This document shows positions 63,421 through 64,000 of a DNA stretch of 64,000 bases, one piece after another. The translations under genes were made by a program, and so were the position numbers. The stretch's first letter is position 1. Each line of letters begins with the position of its first letter. The stretch covers positions 744,001-808,000 of the forward strand of contig NZ_CP132387.1 of the NCBI RefSeq assembly GCF_030758755.1. Direction: 5' to 3'. This DNA comes from Bartonella apihabitans (GTDB lineage: Bacteria > Pseudomonadota > Alphaproteobacteria > Rhizobiales > Rhizobiaceae). The notes under the pieces were generated by a model, which saw nothing but the letters and a program-made list of their open reading frames with translations, was not told where the DNA came from and ran no database searches.

Positions 63421-64000
63421 ATGTCCGGTGTTGAAATTCATCCAACTGCGATTGTGGAAAAAGGTGCAGAACTTGGTACCAATGTAAAAATCGGTCCTTT
63501 TTGTACCGTGAGCGCCGATGCTGTCATTGGCGATGATTCCCGTTTGTTGAGCCATGTTGTCATAATGGGGCCGACGACATTGGGGGCAAACGCTCTTGTC
63601 TATCCGAATGCTGTTTTAGGGGGAGATCCTCAAAACAACAAACACAAAGGTGGGCGTACCACTTTGGTCATCGGAAAGAATTGCATCATCCGTGAAGGTG
63701 TCACCATGCATCGCGGGTCAGATACCAGTCGTGGAACAACAACGGTCGGCGATGATTGCGAATTTTTGGCTTACGCACATGTGGCGCATGATTGTGCTTT
63801 GGGAAATCATGTAACATTTTCCAATAATGTGATGATTGGCGGCCATGTTGTGATCGGTGATTACGTGATTATTGGTGGCGGCGGTGCGGTTCATCAATTC
63901 GTCCGTGTCGGGCATCATGCTTTTGTAGGCGGGTTGGCGGCTCTGGTCGGCGATCTCATTCCCTATGGGTCCGCTATTGGCGTCCATGCGTGGCTGGGGG
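63421..64000 (+). CDS. lpxA: UDP-N-acetylglucosamine acyltransferase LpxA (3' truncated by window edge)
   Basis: First step of lipid A synthesis. Starts MSGVEIHPTAIVEKGAELG and remains open to the right edge, so about 193 of the roughly 270 residues are present. Hexapeptide-repeat beta-helix with GDPQNNKHKG and the catalytic-His block AYAHVAHDC; HQFVRVGHHAFVGG is also family-typical. C-terminal helical domain lies outside the window. The lpxD-fabZ-lpxA order is as in other Rhizobiales. Confidence 0.97.
   Translation, partial: MSGVEIHPTAIVEKGAELGTNVKIGPFCTVSADAVIGDDSRLLSHVVIMGPTTLGANALVYPNAVLGGDPQNNKHKGGRTTLVIGKNCIIREGVTMHRGSDTSRGTTTVGDDCEFLAYAHVAHDCALGNHVTFSNNVMIGGHVVIGDYVIIGGGGAVHQFVRVGHHAFVGGLAALVGDLIPYGSAIGVHAWLG

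Overview
The window is chromosomal DNA from an alphaproteobacterium of the Hyphomicrobiales. Protein wording in ClpP, ClpS, RpoB and RpoC and the local gene orders point to Bartonellaceae or a close relative of Brucella. Composition is moderate to slightly AT-rich by eye (not computed), which would fit a less reduced, bee-gut-type Bartonella; that placement is inference. There is no phage, insertion sequence, CRISPR array or integron. Almost everything is core metabolism.

Layout. 1-10.3 kb: the 3' part of trkA, a glycosyltransferase, then clpP-clpX-lon-hupB, followed on the minus strand by a YrbL-like kinase-fold protein, gph and trmFO. 10.3-20.7 kb: a 0.9 kb gap, tRNA-Leu, tig, gatB, a GNAT acetyltransferase, an NDUFA12-type complex I subunit, a DUF2155 protein, an interrupted lipoprotein gene, an overlapping set (L,D-transpeptidase, ACR3-like transporter, rhomboid protease), and rlmB on the minus strand. 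20.8-35.2 kb: tRNA-Tyr, tRNA-Gly, tuf, tRNA-Trp, secE, nusG, rplKAJL, rpoB, rpoC. 35.2-47.1 kb, accessory and catabolic: a VOC protein, an MHS-type transporter divergent from L-2-hydroxyglutarate oxidase with an FCD/GntR regulator downstream, a MerR regulator, a DUF1624 membrane protein, a nitroreductase, a broken serine dehydratase, DUF1489, and a SPOR-tailed DD-carboxypeptidase. 47.3-52.9 kb: clpS-clpA, HIT, a GDPD-like protein, RidA, EipB. 53-64 kb: the translation-to-envelope run rpsB-tsf-pyrH-frr-uppS-cdsA-rseP-bamA-lpxD-fabZ-lpxA (lpxA cut by the window end).

The most striking feature is that several normally essential genes cannot be read straight through. lon has an in-frame TGA exactly at a conserved Trp codon. 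rpoB, rpoC and bamA each lack one base in a short homopolymer. sdaA carries three single-base indels, two of them in the same 8-mer. A small lipoprotein has an in-frame TAG. Because rpoB, rpoC and bamA cannot be dispensable, the simplest explanation is residual consensus error in a long-read assembly; the sequence alone cannot exclude real lesions or recoding. The tRNA-Trp here has a normal CCA anticodon and TGA is an ordinary stop in many neighbours, so a changed genetic code is unlikely.

Other points of interest are a GDPD-family protein that has lost most of its catalytic residues, a self-contained L-2-hydroxyglutarate-type module with three inverted repeats in the divergent promoter, and several RNA hairpins in the rplL-rpoB gap. 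I found no convincing new multi-gene system. Most of the window is ordinary core genome.
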